64,000 nucleotides of DNA from Motacilla alba alba (lineage: Eukaryota > Chordata > Aves > Passeriformes > Motacillidae). This document shows, piece by piece, positions 1 to 11,260 of the stretch. Both the position numbers and the translations under genes were made by a program. The notes under the pieces were generated by a model. The model was given only the letters and a program-made list of their open reading frames with translations. It was not told the origin of the DNA and searched no databases. Position 1 is the first letter of the stretch, and every line of letters begins with the position of its first letter. The stretch is taken from the NCBI RefSeq assembly GCF_015832195.1, contig NC_052031.1, forward strand, positions 8,371,850 to 8,435,849. Reading direction: 5' to 3'.

Positions 1-947
1 TAACTCAAAATGAAAGATGCTTTGTTCCTTTAGGCATACAGGGGTTTCTCAGATATCCTTCAGCCTGTGTTTAGAAAGAGGAGAGGACACACATTTGCAG
101 CCTGTCCTGGCAAGTGTGGCACGTCTGTGACTGCCCTCATAGCTGCTCAGTTTCCTCTTCCTCTCATGTGGTTTTTATAGCTCTGCATCCACTCCAGCTT
201 TCCTCAGCTCACCAGTCTTCCTGAACATATGTCCCATTGAGTCCTTGACTTTCAGTGCATTCCAGGAAATGGTTTTGCTCTGAGTTTTTATCTTCTTGCA
301 AATGTTTAGGCTATCATAGTACTTCTCTGAAAATTCAGACAAGTGAAGGGATTGGGAATAAGGAATACAAGACCAGTGTGGTGCCTGAGATCTTTCCTGT
401 ATGTTGTATATTTCATAACCATGAGACATAGAACCTCTTCCTTTTCCTCTTCTGAGTCCTCTGTTTAGGCTGAAAGAAATCTCTCTGCAACACAGGGTTG
501 CACACAGTGTGAGAGTCTCAAAACTCCATGACTAATGAAGATGCAGGGATGGGAATTCCTTCCTAATCACAAGTGAAATCCACAGCAACTTTTAAAAAAG
601 CATTCTTTGAGCTAGGCTGATTAGTACTGCTCTATTGTTCAGAAAAGTCTGAGAAGCAGACTGTATCTAGAATATTTTAAAATGTGTTACTCTTTCAAAC
701 TGTATGGAGTGTCCAAAATGTGTTTTGTTTCTGTGTAATTACAAATAACACCAAATATGAGATGCATCATGTGTCTCTACTCTGGGTTAGGCACATAGGA
801 CATTAATTTTCTTAATGTTTCTTTTTTTGCTGAAGGAGATTTTACTTTACATACTGTGATAGATGAGTAATGTGATGGTTGACTCTCACAATTAAAAGGC
901 AAATATTATGTATATTGAGAGAAGTTTTATAGACTTATAGTTTTGTT
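1..947. other. AT-rich non-coding stretch, no gene seen
   Basis: No repeat family, RNA gene or convincing coding frame is visible here. The one open frame of moderate size on the minus strand (175-429) has no recognisable domain and no splice or promoter context, so it is treated as chance. The stretch ends at the target-site copy of the first LTR. Confidence 0.6.
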
Positions 948-994
948 TTACCTTGCTGTTGTTGGGGAGGGGCTGGGTTCGGGAGGGTTGGCTT

Positions 995-1008
995 GTTGCT
1001 ATGGCAAC
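995..1008. promoter_or_regulatory. X-box-like (RFX-type) near-palindrome inside the LTR
   Basis: The 14 bases gttgctatggcaac form two inverted arms, GTTGC and GCAAC, around a TATG centre. This matches the RFX-family X-box consensus (GTNRCC, spacer, RGYAAC) with one mismatch in the left half. RFX proteins bind such sites in ciliary-gene and MHC class II promoters. The location in the U3-like part of an LTR is where transcription-factor sites are expected. Binding is inferred from the motif only. Confidence 0.45.
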
Positions 1009-1215
1009 ATCTGACCTCCAATCAAGATTTAAGGAAGTAAACTCCGCCACTGGACAAGGAAGAAGGAGTCAATGGACAGAACTTTGGGAGGGGCTAAAGG
1101 ATTAAAAGGTGGAACATCCATTGTGTGGATGAGCACATGGTGGGAATGATCTTCTGCCCCCAGAGTCATAGTATTTTCTCTATTCAGTCTTCTGTTGTAT
1201 TTTTGATAATGTTTT

Positions 1216-1221
1216 AATAAA
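1216..1221 (+). terminator. Polyadenylation signal of the first LTR
   Basis: A canonical AATAAA hexamer lies about 115 bp downstream of the TATA-like box and shortly before the CA terminus, as expected at the R/U5 boundary of an LTR. Confidence 0.6.
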
Positions 1222-1261
1222 CCTTCCTAAATTTTTGGGAGTATAATTTCTCACAATACCT

Positions 1262-2540
1262 TTATAGAGCCTATAAGTATAATATTTATTCTTTTAAAAA
1301 TTAGATTTACAGAAATCTCCTGACATGCATGCATCATGTCAAATAAATCAGTTTTAAATACACATCTTAAGACAAGTTTTGTCCACATGTATCTAATATG
1401 GTGTAATTATGAAAATTCTTCTGTGTCTTCAGGAAGGAAAACCCCTCACCATTTATTCAAAACAATGGAATTCTATTCCTTTTTTCTGAGCAGCATATGT
1501 CATTAGTAAACTTAAAATATGCATTAGAAGTGTCTACCGAAGAGCTATGTTGCTGTGTCCCTCTCCTGTCCCTGAACATTGAAAGTGAGCTGGAGTCCTT
1601 TTAAGGTTTATACAAAGCACAGTTGTAAAGACTTTAAATCAGTGAAATTTGCAGCCACTTGAGCAAGCTTCATCTCTTCTTTCAGTGTAAGAGAAAAGAA
1701 GGGTGAATGTTGTCTTGATTAGAAGAACATGAATAGGGAAGATCTGTGGAAAATCAATAGTGACTTTTGTCTTCTTTCCTATGACTTAACTACCTTTAAA
1801 AGAGGTTTGTTTGTATCCAATAGAACACACAGTGTTACAGTCCTGCTGCAAAACAGAGAAAACATCCAAGGAGCAGCACTCACTTCTGCACCAACAGCCA
1901 TGTATTGTTTGAACCTTTGGCACAGGGAGGCTCCTCTCCCATCCAGGGAAGGTGGAAAAAGCACGACCTAGAATTTTTCATGCACACAGGAAGCAAGATC
2001 TCTTCTTTCTTTGTGTATCTCTCCAAAAGTCTTCTGTTACATCACCTTTTCCTATTGCAGAGTCCTCATAGTGTGGTTGAGTGCAGTATGGAATTCAGTC
2101 TGCCTCACGTGCCAGCCATTGTACTAGCCTTTTTTTTTTTTCTTTTCACTTATTTGTTTCATACTCATCTTTCTGTGGCTTTGACTCTGACATAAATATT
2201 TATAGGCTTTTGGATTTCTTTTCGCTGTAAGAGATTGTTTTTAATCAGTATAAGCTCCTGGGAAGTCATTGGTCTAGAAACCAAAATGTACTTTTCCCTA
2301 TGTATGATAGCAGAAGAGGAACATAGGAATCTGTTCCCACTTCTCAACTAGGAGTCATTTCCTTTGCTCTCTGTTCTAATGCTTCTCAGACCGAGCCCAA
2401 GAAAGCTGTATAGATTTTATATCTGCACTTTTGACCCCCATGAGATAAGTGAATATGGACAAAGATGTTCTATGTTTTATCCTAGTGAACAAGGAGTAGA
2501 GAGGAAACTGGTGACTATTTTCAGAGTAGCTACACTTTAA
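1262..2540. other. AT-rich non-coding stretch, no gene seen
   Basis: There are short open frames on both strands around 1729-2195. They overlap each other and have no domain, no splice-site pattern and no codon regularity I can support. A run of about 12 T lies near 2130. No interspersed repeat was recognised. Confidence 0.55.
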
Positions 2541-2802
2541 AATCACAGAATCGTTGAATAGCTGGGGCTGAAAGAGACATTTCAGATCACCTAGTTTCAA
2601 TCCTCCTACCACACAAGGACACTTCCCACTGGATCAGGTTGCTCAAAACCCCATCCAACCCAGCCTTGAACACTTCAGGGATGGGGCATCCACAGCTTCT
2701 CTGGGAATCTGTGCCAATGCCAAACCACACTCACAGAAAATAATTCTTCCTTTATATCCATCTAAATCTACCCTTTTTCAGTTTAAAGCCATCTTCCCCC
2801 TT
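2541..2802 (-). mobile_element. CR1 LINE, 3' part (left of the nested LTR)
   Basis: Read on the minus strand this is the 3' end of a chicken-repeat-1 element. It ends with the characteristic 'tctgtgatt'-type tail at 2541 (aatcacagaatc on the plus strand), preceded by the conserved block for 'gatctgaaatgtctctttcagcc'-like sequence and the stretch describing the untranslated 3' region. It breaks off at about 2802, where an LTR was inserted, and resumes at 3317. CR1 is the dominant non-LTR retrotransposon of birds. Most copies are 5'-truncated, as this one is, and lack target-site duplications. Confidence 0.92.
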
Positions 2803-3053
2803 AATGCTGCTCGCTGTGTTACGGGGTGTCCCCAGCAGAGCTGCATAGAAGCCGGATAGCTCAGCCTTGCTTCGGCACGCCCTGAGTTCCCAAGCAGCTC
2901 CCAGCCTCAGGAGCAAGCTTAGCAAGCTTCAGTGATATCAGCTCTTTAGTGATTATCAGCTCATTTGTGAGTTCAGCTCTCAGCTTGCTAGGCGCTGCAG
3001 GCAGACACAAGGCGAGAGAGGAGAGAAGCCGTGTGACATTCCACAGGGAAGTC

Positions 3054-3059
3054 TTTATT
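3054..3059 (-). terminator. Polyadenylation signal of the nested LTR
   Basis: The plus-strand tttatt is AATAAA on the minus strand. It lies about 60 bp downstream of the TATA box, implying a short R region, as in many avian class II retroviral LTRs. Confidence 0.65.
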
Positions 3060-3117
3060 GCTCTTCTGCGAAGGTTCTCAGTGACAGCTCTTCTGCTGAA
3101 CTGGGCAGAAGTAGGGG

Positions 3118-3125
3118 TTTATATA
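3118..3125 (-). promoter_or_regulatory. TATA box of the nested LTR promoter
   Basis: On the minus strand this reads tatataaa followed by a C-rich stretch, with an inverted CCAAT box about 30 bp upstream. This is the classical core-promoter layout of a retroviral U3. Transcription from here would run leftwards into the CR1 tail and towards 2.5 kb. Confidence 0.6.
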
Positions 3126-3316
3126 GGGTATAGAGGAATTGGAAATTGTCCAATCATAAGGGTTAAAGGAAAGTGACCTATAGTCTCCCAGAGAGATAAG
3201 CAAGGGTCCGAAGGCGGAAGAGAGGGGCTTCTTAAGTCCAGTCATCGTGACTTGGCATTTCCTATCTTAGGCTGCCGAACGCCAGGGAGGCCTTGCAGGC
3301 CCTGGGCCTGCTACAT

Positions 3317-3540
3317 CCCCTTGTCCTATCTCTACATGTCCTTGGAAAGAGTCCCTCTCCAGCTTTCTTGTGGACCCTCTTTATGCTGCGGAAGGCCACT
3401 GTAAGACCACTTTGAAGCCTTCTTTTCCCCAGAGTGAACAATCCCCTCAGCCTTTCCTCATAGGAGAGGTGTTCCACAAATCATCTTTGTGGCCTCTGGA
3501 CTCCAACAGAGGTTTTGTCCTTCCTCTGCAGAACCCCATT
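3317..3540 (-). mobile_element. CR1 LINE, upstream part (right of the nested LTR)
   Basis: This is the continuation of the CR1 copy. On the minus strand it encodes the end of ORF2: residues matching the conserved HLSYEERLR...LFTLGKRRL block at the carboxy end of the CR1 endonuclease/reverse-transcriptase protein, then the segment leading into the 3' untranslated region. The copy is diverged beyond about 3500 and stops being recognisable near 3540, so it is 5'-truncated. It is non-functional. Confidence 0.85.
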
Positions 3541-3660
3541 AATTTCACACTGCTGAGCAGAAGAATGTAGCCTCTATATGCCATCCATTGCCTTCTAAAC
3601 TAAACGTTTCCAAGTCCCAGGTACCACCTCTGTGCTCTATACCCACACTGTGGTTTAGCC

Positions 3661-3716
3661 GGTGCTGCCCCATCACTGGTGTGGCTGCCCCAGGTGTGGC
3701 TGTCCCATCACTGATC
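3661..3716. repeat. Degenerate short tandem repeat
   Basis: The phrase 'ctgycccatcactg' occurs near the start and again near the end of this stretch, with 'gtgtggctgycccagg'-like copies between. It looks like a small, eroded minisatellite with units of roughly 18-20 bp. Confidence 0.45.
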
Positions 3717-4862
3717 TGCTGCTAGCAGCATTGTGTTATCACTCTGTTCACAGTACCAACCACAGACATTTACAGACAAAGGTGTAAATACTGGATTCTC
3801 ATTTTTACCCCAGAGTATTCTAGGAGAAGGTGGGAGGAGGGTACGTTGTGGACAGTTGTTGCTTGGGGGAAAGAGGTGATAGTGTGGGAATGGAAAACCA
3901 GAGGTCATACATGTGCTGCTGAGGCCTGTCACAGGGCCAGTACTCTGGGCTTTTCTGAAAGGGTCTCGTGGACAGTCCTAGCACAGCAAATTAAACCTGG
4001 GATCCTTTCCCTAAAACTTTTCATCCCTCAGATACATCCATTTCCAACACATTCTTCATTACCCTGTAATATTCCAAGAGAGATAGGATTCATATTGATC
4101 ACAGATGTCTGTTTCTTCAAGCTTCCAGAAGCCAAACATTTATCTCCCAAACAACACATCTGCCATGACATTATCATGGGAATTTTCAGGGTATTTATAT
4201 TGATCTGACTGAGGATGATAAGCCCTTTGCAGTGTTGTCTTCCTTCATGAAGGCCCTAAGTGTCTAGTGATATTCTCGCAGCTTAGGTACACAATAGCCA
4301 CTGTGATGGCAGATCTTGAAAATCTCAGAGATCTGACCTAAAGGGCAGATTTGAATTTTGTCAAATGTATGAGTGTCTCTACTGCATTGATTGAACCATT
4401 TAGGCATTTGGAGAAATATCCCTATGACAAGAGTACACATCCCGTGTTGTCTAAAGCATTCCAATGTGCATGGGTAAGCAGCTGTTTGAAGTCACCCTTA
4501 CTCATATCTCTTGCTGCAGTTATCTCCATAGGTCATTTAATCTGGTAATTTACAGAAGGAAAATAATGGTTCACACACTGGTTTGTGGTGCTTTCTTTTA
4601 ATCTCTCTGAGAAGTGTGATGATTTTGCTGCAAATAATGTGAATGGTATGGTACAGTAAATGTTAATTTGTAAAACTGTGTAGCTCCACCTGACCTAGAT
4701 CCCCAGAATCCCTCCCCATACATGTGCAAGTGCTCCTCATGCTAATGAGGAAAGCATGCTCCTTGGAGAGGAAATACACACATCATGCTTCACATCTTAT
4801 AGTACTCAAAATGTTTTTTTGACATGCCAGAGATAAGTAGCACGAGGCACAAATGCATCCAA

Positions 4863-4899
4863 TACTTGATGAGGTACCATACTACTTGATGAGATACCA
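4863..4899. repeat. Two-copy 20-bp tandem repeat
   Basis: The 17-mer tacttgatgaggtacca (4863-4879) recurs as tacttgatgagatacca at 4883-4899 with a single difference and a 20-bp period. It is a local slippage-type duplication. Confidence 0.7.
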
Positions 4900-7800
4900 A
4901 AATATACACAAATCCATTATCACTCAGCTGTCTTCCACTACACATGCTGAGACTATCAATAATCACACTTGGTTTGGATTTCTGGGTAATATCCTGAGTT
5001 GAATTAAAATAGAAGTATAACCTGGCACTAAGACTTTTTTCCTGCATTACAGGAAAAACAGAGCTAATTCAAAAATGTGTTGGATTCACTGAGAATTTTG
5101 AAGCATGCATCTGCAACTACTTGCTGCAACTGGATTTTTTTTTAAGTTTTGCACCGTTTTTCTTCTCAAAATTTCCAGCTTTGACTTAGGAAAGTACATA
5201 GTAAGAAGGTAATAATTTAGTTTTCTTACATTTATGAAAGAATTTAAAAAATACTCCCGCATAAATTGAATATTATTTTTTTTAAAGAGGTCTGGCCTTG
5301 GTTAACTGCCTTTAAAAACAAAAACAAGCCAACAGAAGCTTGATTAGATTCAAAGGTCATGCTAGATCAAGAATAATAGTTAAATAATTAAAATAAATGT
5401 AACAAGCCAAAAATGTTATAAGCATTTTAATGAAGTCATAGAATTCAAAAGAAAATAAATTATTGACTGGCAGACTGAGTGCTTGGAAACTTGCAGCTGG
5501 CAAAGAAAAGAAACAAATGTGTTCTTTGCAGTATTTTAAATTCATAGATTACTCCAGTAGTTTAGAAATAGGGTCTGTAATAGGTCCTGTAATCCTGAGC
5601 CAGTGTATGGCTGGTTATGTTTTCCACATTGCCAGAGGATCAGAAAGCAAACACGTCAACAGCACTGCAAATTCCTGTGGGGTTTGTACTCATGTTATTA
5701 TTTTTGTAAGGTCTGACTCCTGATCTACCTGTGTGTAGAAAACTCTTATTCATGCCAATGAACACAGAGGTAAGAAGAATGCTGTATTTTACCTAATTTC
5801 TGTATTGAGTAAAACAGAAGAAAATTTGGTTATAGGTGGTATGAAATAATCACTATGAGAAAACATCTCCATCTGGATGTATATACCGCATTCAAAGAAC
5901 TACTCATAATTACCTGGAAATGGACATTATTTTCAAGATTAATGAATAATATTGCAAAACCCTTTCATGGGCTGAGAGCAAAAATAATAAACCAATCTAA
6001 GTACTATACTGCTCTGGGTTGTAGGCATGGCCAGAGAGAATAAAAGTATGAAATAACACAGTCCATCTCAAGTCCTCCATGACATGTCAACAGGACTCAG
6101 AATCAGATCATTACATGCCCCCTTGCACAAGTGTATTGCAATCCTGTTTTATTGTGTGAGCCTCTCTTTCCTACAGTATGGCTGCATCCAGTAGAGCACA
6201 GGATGAGCAGTATTCCATGAGTGAGACTGCTGAGATTCCTTTCCATTTGTTATCCTTTGGTATAACACTATGCCTCATTTACTCCACACTATCTGAAGTT
6301 TCCACAGAGGAATCTTGTTTGTTGTTGCCCCTCTGATTCTTACTGTAACAGTATTTGTGCACATCTTCAACAAGGACAAACTCCTCCTTAGCTCCAGTTC
6401 GGGGTAAAAAAGGGAGAAAAAGAAGACATAAAGCCACTTTCTTTGTATGATAGAAGGAGCAAACACCAAGGGCTCAAAAAATACCCATCTCTCTCAGATT
6501 GCACTCTAGTGCCCTAATTCAGTTAATCTCTTCTGTTCTTGGTGGTTTAAACCATGATTCCTTGTGGTCTCTGCAATGAATGTAAGTGTGTAAGTGTACC
6601 AAGACTAGCAAACATCATTGCAGGACAGTGCTAAGTTTGACATTCTCTGCTCAGCAAGGAGCTGCCTGTGAGCACTGTGGAACTCGGTGTGTTCGTGTAG
6701 CAAAAACCCAACTGCAGGGCTAGGATCACTTTGGGATTTAATGGCACTTTCCCAGTGTCACTGGGACAGACTCAGAGCTGATACATTGAATTGTGCAGTG
6801 GTAAAGAAGAAATTCCACTTTGTTGTTTTCTGGGCAAATATTGAACGGTAGTCTGGAGAAGGAACAGCAGTGAAATGATAGAACTGATTCTATGATTCAA
6901 AGCTGAGACTGTGACAAAATAAGTGAAAGTGTCTTTGGTACCAGATAGTGCCTTTCACAGCCAAAGGACTCTGCCTCCACTAGCCAGTCCTACATGAAGG
7001 GAAGCAAATATTTGAAAAAGGGGTTTTACCACTTCTGGTATTTGCTGATTCCTAGTACTGGCATAGAGCAGCTGTCCCAGCCTTTCCCCCTAATACTGCT
7101 GCCATCCTCACAGTGCTCTAATTGCTCCATTTCCAATACAACTTTCATTCACAGGAGAGAATGGGGAGGCCTTTTCTTCTTGCAGGTAATGCAGATTTTC
7201 TACAGAGAAATAGGTTAACTTTCCTGCAGCATTGTTATGAAGAATTTCTCTGCAATATCTGACATCCCCCAGTATTGCTATCATTTGGCCTTGACAGGCT
7301 TGAGAATTGGGCTGATGTGAAATATGTGAAGTTTGCACTTGTTTGCCAGTAAGTCTCTGACCTGCCTATTACATTTCAAGCATCTGCCATCCAAATCCTT
7401 CAGTCATGATGTGTTTGAGATTCAGTGGTAGCCTTCCTAATGATGCAAAATGCCATCCCTTGGATTTTCCAGGGAAAAAATCATTTTGGACTACTAGTTG
7501 GACTGAGAAGAAACAAGCTATTCCAGATGGAAAAATTAAAGCAGAGAGATAAATGGAACTGAAAGAGGTCTCAGAGAAATCTTTGTGTTGCTTTAGGGAT
7601 AGGGATTGCGTTAAACTCTGACTATAACAAACATGCATTTCATTGCAGCTTTGACTCCAGCTGGGCGCCAGCTATGCATGTTGTAAAGTAATACAGGGTG
7701 AAAAGACAGTTGTATGGTAAAAACAAAGCATCAGGATGGACTCGGCACTGAAATAAGGTGTTTGGTCTGTTTCTCTCTCCCTTTGAATAACTACTTGTAA

Positions 7801-9935
7801 AATTACTGTAGTACTTGCACACCTCTTGGAGGTGATGGATTGATAAGTTGATTTCATAGAGGGCTGTTTTAGGAGGAGTACAAGTTGCTGAAACATTATT
7901 TAAGACACTGAAAAAAGTATTCCTTGTCTAGCTTCAGCATAATTCTTAATCATTTAGCTAAAAATGTTTCAGATGGTGACAAGTTTTAGCCAGTATAATT
8001 GGTGTAATCAAAAGTGTTTAAATGTACTGTTTTGACCATGGATAGGCTTTTGAGTTTGTTTTTTTTTTAAATGGTTATTAGTTTATTTGATTGGTTTTAC
8101 AGATATCCAAAAAAAAAAAAAATAATCTAAATATAACTTACCAAAAGTCTTCCTGGGTTAGCAGCATAGCCCAGAGAAGACTGTCATCCTCCAAACAGTC
8201 ATTCTGAATCTTGAAATTACGTTTTCCTGTGAAACTGGCTTTCAGAAGAATATTTGGTGACTATTCAGTGACTACAGGACAATTAAATACTGGATGCAGC
8301 TCACCAGGTTTCAGTGCCTGATAGGTACATCTTCACCTGAACTAGTCATTTAGGCTCAGTGGGGAGAAATACTTCAGAGTATAAAATACACATTTCTCAC
8401 AAAAGACACACATTTGTCCAGGCAGCCATAAACAGAATTTATGGAGTGGGTGTTAGGTGAATTGAAGAAGTCTCAAGTTATATTCCTAATGCTTAAATAC
8501 CTCTTTATTCTCTGTCCTCTGCCTGTCCTGCTATGAAACAGATGTCCTGATTATCCTTAGCATTTAAATGATAATACCTTGATTTTCCCCACAGCTTGAA
8601 ATAAAGAGAATTATCCCCAAAACATAAGTATATAATTTGGTCTGTCTCTTACTCTGAAGTGACAAAACTTTTGTTGAACCAACTTCTCAGGTTCAGGATT
8701 TAATTTTTAGGAAGGCATGCCAAACCCAAGAAGGCCTGAACTTGGGGAAATCTGCCCAATTTAGAAGAGTAACACGAGGCTTGGCTCTTTTCATGCCAGA
8801 TGCAAAGCTTATCGTCCACATTGTTGGCAGTCCTACTGTAGGCCTCTCTTTTTTCTCTATCTCCTGCACTCCTTGTCTCCCTTCCTCCACCTCAGAAAAA
8901 GTTTTGCCAGGTTTGATTTCCCTTCCTTTGCCATCAGAAAAGAAACATTGTTTACAATCTAAAATCTGTGAAAAAACAGAAGATTTTTGTTTTTCAGGTC
9001 AGTCTGCTTATAAGTACCCTTAGCATCAGCAGAGCAATAGAGTAGTTTTGTTTAAATGGCCAGAAGCCTCTGTTTAAGAAGGGAAAAATATGCACTGCAG
9101 CAAGCATTAAATGAAAAAAACCCCAAACCCCCAGAAATACTTATGAAATGGAAATTAAGCTAGTGTTTCAAAACAACTTTTTTTTTTAAAAAAAGTTTCA
9201 TTTCATTTTCTGGCTTCATTCAGTTTTCTCTTTTTATGTGTTCCAATTGTTTTGTTTTCTTTCTTTTTTTTTTTTTTTTAAGAGATGTATTATTGAATTC
9301 TTTTTGCTGTAGATACTGCTTTGTGGTAAACAGAATTTGATCCCTCTTTTTCCAATCCTTTTGTCAGGCTAAAGAAAATTATTCTAATGCTTTTTGATTT
9401 TTGTTTAATAAGAAGGTCACATACATCATCCTATTTTCTTTCTTTCAAAACATCAAATGATGAAAAATTTCTCCTCTGAATGTTGTTTTCACCTTCATTT
9501 TTACTCCTTTTAAATATTACTTTCTCTATCTTGGCTTATGAACAGGGAGACTGTCACAGGAAAAATGGCTCCTACACAGATTATTTTGCTGACCAAGGGT
9601 TACAAAAGTTTTCTTGTGAGACTCTAGCTGATAACAGAAAAATTACTTCAGTGCAGTCCTCTTGTGAATATCCTTAAAGTGGAAAAGTCCATCTTCATTT
9701 CTCATGGTTTTCTCCTTGTGCTTGGCCATTCTTCATCTTTAGTCTTGCTGCTCACTGCCTGTTCCATGACCTCTTATCACCTTTTCTCCTTCAGATTTCT
9801 TGATCTCCAGAAGCAAGGTGCTTCCAGAGCCTGTGTTAGAGTTGGGTAAATCAGTTGCTTGCTCACTCCAGGCCACTGCTATCCTCTCAGGCACCTGAAC
9901 ACTAATGGTAGTACAGAGAGCAAAACTGATGCACT

Positions 9936-10170
9936 TAGAATCATAACCCTAGGATTGTTAAGGTTGGAAAAGATCTCTATGATCGAGTACAGCCCTTAAC
10001 CCAGCACCACCCTGTTCACCACTAAACAGTGTCCCCAAGTGCCACATCTGCATGCTTTTTTTTAACATTTTCAGGGATGGCTCTTCCACCACTGCCCTGG
10101 CAGCATATTCCAACACCTGACCACCCTCTCAGTGAAGATTTTTTCCTAATATGTAATCTTAAACCTTCCT
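9936..10170 (-). mobile_element. CR1 LINE 3' fragment
   Basis: On the minus strand this ends with the CR1 tail (plus strand: agaatcata...) followed by the block in which 'ggttggaaaagatctctatgatcgagt' can be recognised in shorter pieces. Next come the conserved 'aacccagcaccacc', 'ccactaaacagtgtcccc' and 'ctgaccaccctctcagtgaag' segments. These place it in the CR1 subgroup whose tail carries the 'hold a third-of-element' aaacc-rich end. It is truncated at about 10170 and has no coding capacity left. Confidence 0.9.
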
Positions 10171-10834
10171 GTGTGCCAGGCTCTCAAACTAGAGGAAAGC
10201 CCAGCCAATTTTCAGACAAATGACCTCTGCTCTGTTCCTTGCACTAGAGCCTGTGGTAGGTATGTTGTGTCATTGTCTGCACAACACACAGCAGCTAGTT
10301 CAGGATGTTTCTGCTCTTTCTTATTCTCTTCTGGGTGTTGACTATGTGCCCAGTCTTGTATAATGCTTAAGAACATATTGTTCTCTCGCAGAAGGTCATT
10401 GCATACATATTGGATATACAATGCAATTTTAGACCTCAAAAGAGCTCTTTCAAAGTCATTTTCTTTCACTTGCTAGTAAAAAAGGTCAAAAAAACCACTG
10501 CATTTTTCACTCTGAAGCAAATCAAAAGCAGAGTTGGATGCTCAGGAATTTGTTCTGCCAGAGATGATGTTATGCGTAGAGCACAGGGGTCATTAAATAT
10601 ACCAGTATGCTCTTACAAGAATAAGGCACAAAGGCTTCAGCATTAGTATCAGATACTAAGGGTGAGGCATACTTGAATCAGAACCCTGCCATGACTTTTT
10701 AGGCCCATCTAATAAATATCCAGGAACCCCAAGTTTTGTAATTAACTTCTCAGTTCTTAACTATTGTTAATGAGATTTTAGAAATTAATTTAATGCCTCC
10801 TTTGTGAAATACTTTCTATGAATAAGAGTAGGTG
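10171..10834. other. Short non-coding gap between two CR1 fragments
   Basis: No gene or further repeat was recognised between the inward minus-strand CR1 on the left and the plus-strand CR1 on the right. The overlapping open frames at 10212-10646 have no recognisable features. Confidence 0.55.
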
Positions 10835-11260
10835 AAGAGAGTGAAGGGCCTGGAGGGGAAACCATACAAGGATCAGCTGAGGTCGTTTGGCTTCTTCATC
10901 CTGGAGGAGGCTGAGGGGAGACCTCATGATGGTCTGTAACTTCCTCACGAGGGGGGGCAGAGGGGCAGGCACTCATCTCTTTCCTCTGGTGACCACTGAC
11001 AGGACCTGAGGGAATGGATGGAAGGTGTGTCATGGGTGGTTTAGGTGGGATATTAGGAAAAGGTTCTCTCACCTATAGGGGGGTTGGGCACTGGAACAGG
11101 CTCCGAAGGGAAGTGGTCACAGCACCAAGTGTGGCAGAGTTCAGGAAGGGTTTGGACAATGCTCTCAGGCACAGGTTGTGGTTGGTGTGCAGAACCAAGA
11201 GTTGGACTTGATGATCCTTTTGGGTCCCTTCTAACTTAGGATATTCTAAGATTTTGTGGT
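10835..11260 (+). mobile_element. CR1 LINE 3' fragment (plus orientation)
   Basis: This reads forward as the CR1 3' end. It contains the last part of ORF2 (the region of 'cctggaggaggctgaggggag', shortened here), the 'gtgggatattaggaaaaggttc' and 'cactggaacaggctcc' landmarks, then 'ttggacttgatgatcctttt' and the octamer-like tail near 11250. It is diverged, with small indels that break the frame, so nothing functional is encoded. It faces away from the minus-strand copy at 9936-10170. Confidence 0.94.

Larger units (their letters stand above)
954..1255 (+). mobile_element. Solo LTR of an endogenous retrovirus (plus orientation, about 302 bp)
   Basis: The element begins TG and ends CA and is flanked by near-identical 6-bp sequences. 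It has the internal order of an LTR read on the plus strand: a G-rich 5' part with GGGAGGGGC-type Sp/KLF boxes, a CCAAT-like site near 1020, a TATA-like attaaaagg at 1101-1109, and a polyadenylation signal AATAAA at 1216-1221 about 35 bp before the end. No gag, pol or env sequence lies next to it. It is therefore a solo LTR, left by recombination between the two LTRs of a provirus. The family name was not determined. The short length and 6-bp flanks suggest an ERVK-like element, but that is inference. Confidence 0.78.
948..1261. repeat. Target-site duplication pair flanking the first solo LTR
   Basis: The six bases at 948-953 (ttacct) and at 1256-1261 (atacct) match at five of six positions and sit exactly outside a TG...CA-bounded element. 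This is what integrase leaves behind. A 6-bp duplication is typical of class II (ERVK/alpha- or betaretrovirus-like) elements; with one mismatch, a 5-bp ERVL-type duplication (tacct) cannot be excluded. Confidence 0.65.
2805..3315 (-). mobile_element. Solo LTR of an endogenous retrovirus nested in CR1 (minus orientation, about 511 bp)
   Basis: The two CR1 halves (2541-2802 and 3317-3540) join to give continuous CR1 sequence if this block is removed, so the boundaries are well supported. The block starts TG and ends CA on the plus strand. On the minus strand it has an inverted CCAAT box (3150-3157), a TATA box (tatataaa, 3118-3125) and AATAAA (3054-3059) in promoter-to-polyA order. The string cccctt occurs just outside both ends (2797-2802 and 3317-3322), a likely 6-bp target duplication, although one to two extra bases sit between it and the TG/CA. 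It is richer in CpG than anything around it, which suggests a young insertion. No internal retroviral sequence is present. Confidence 0.85.
3541..9935. other. Gene-poor AT-rich stretch
   Basis: No coding gene, RNA gene or recognised transposon was found in these 6.4 kb. It holds a degenerate repeat at 3661-3716, a 20-bp tandem pair at 4863-4899, a poly-A run at 8109-8122, a T10/A7 inverted tract near 9178-9195 and a T-rich run near 9257-9281. Short open frames occur on both strands at chance density. Confidence 0.55.

Noticed and set aside
3262..3477. A 71-codon minus-strand open frame
   Set aside because: It runs from CR1 ORF2 carboxy-terminal sequence into the nested LTR, so it is a repeat by-product and not a gene.
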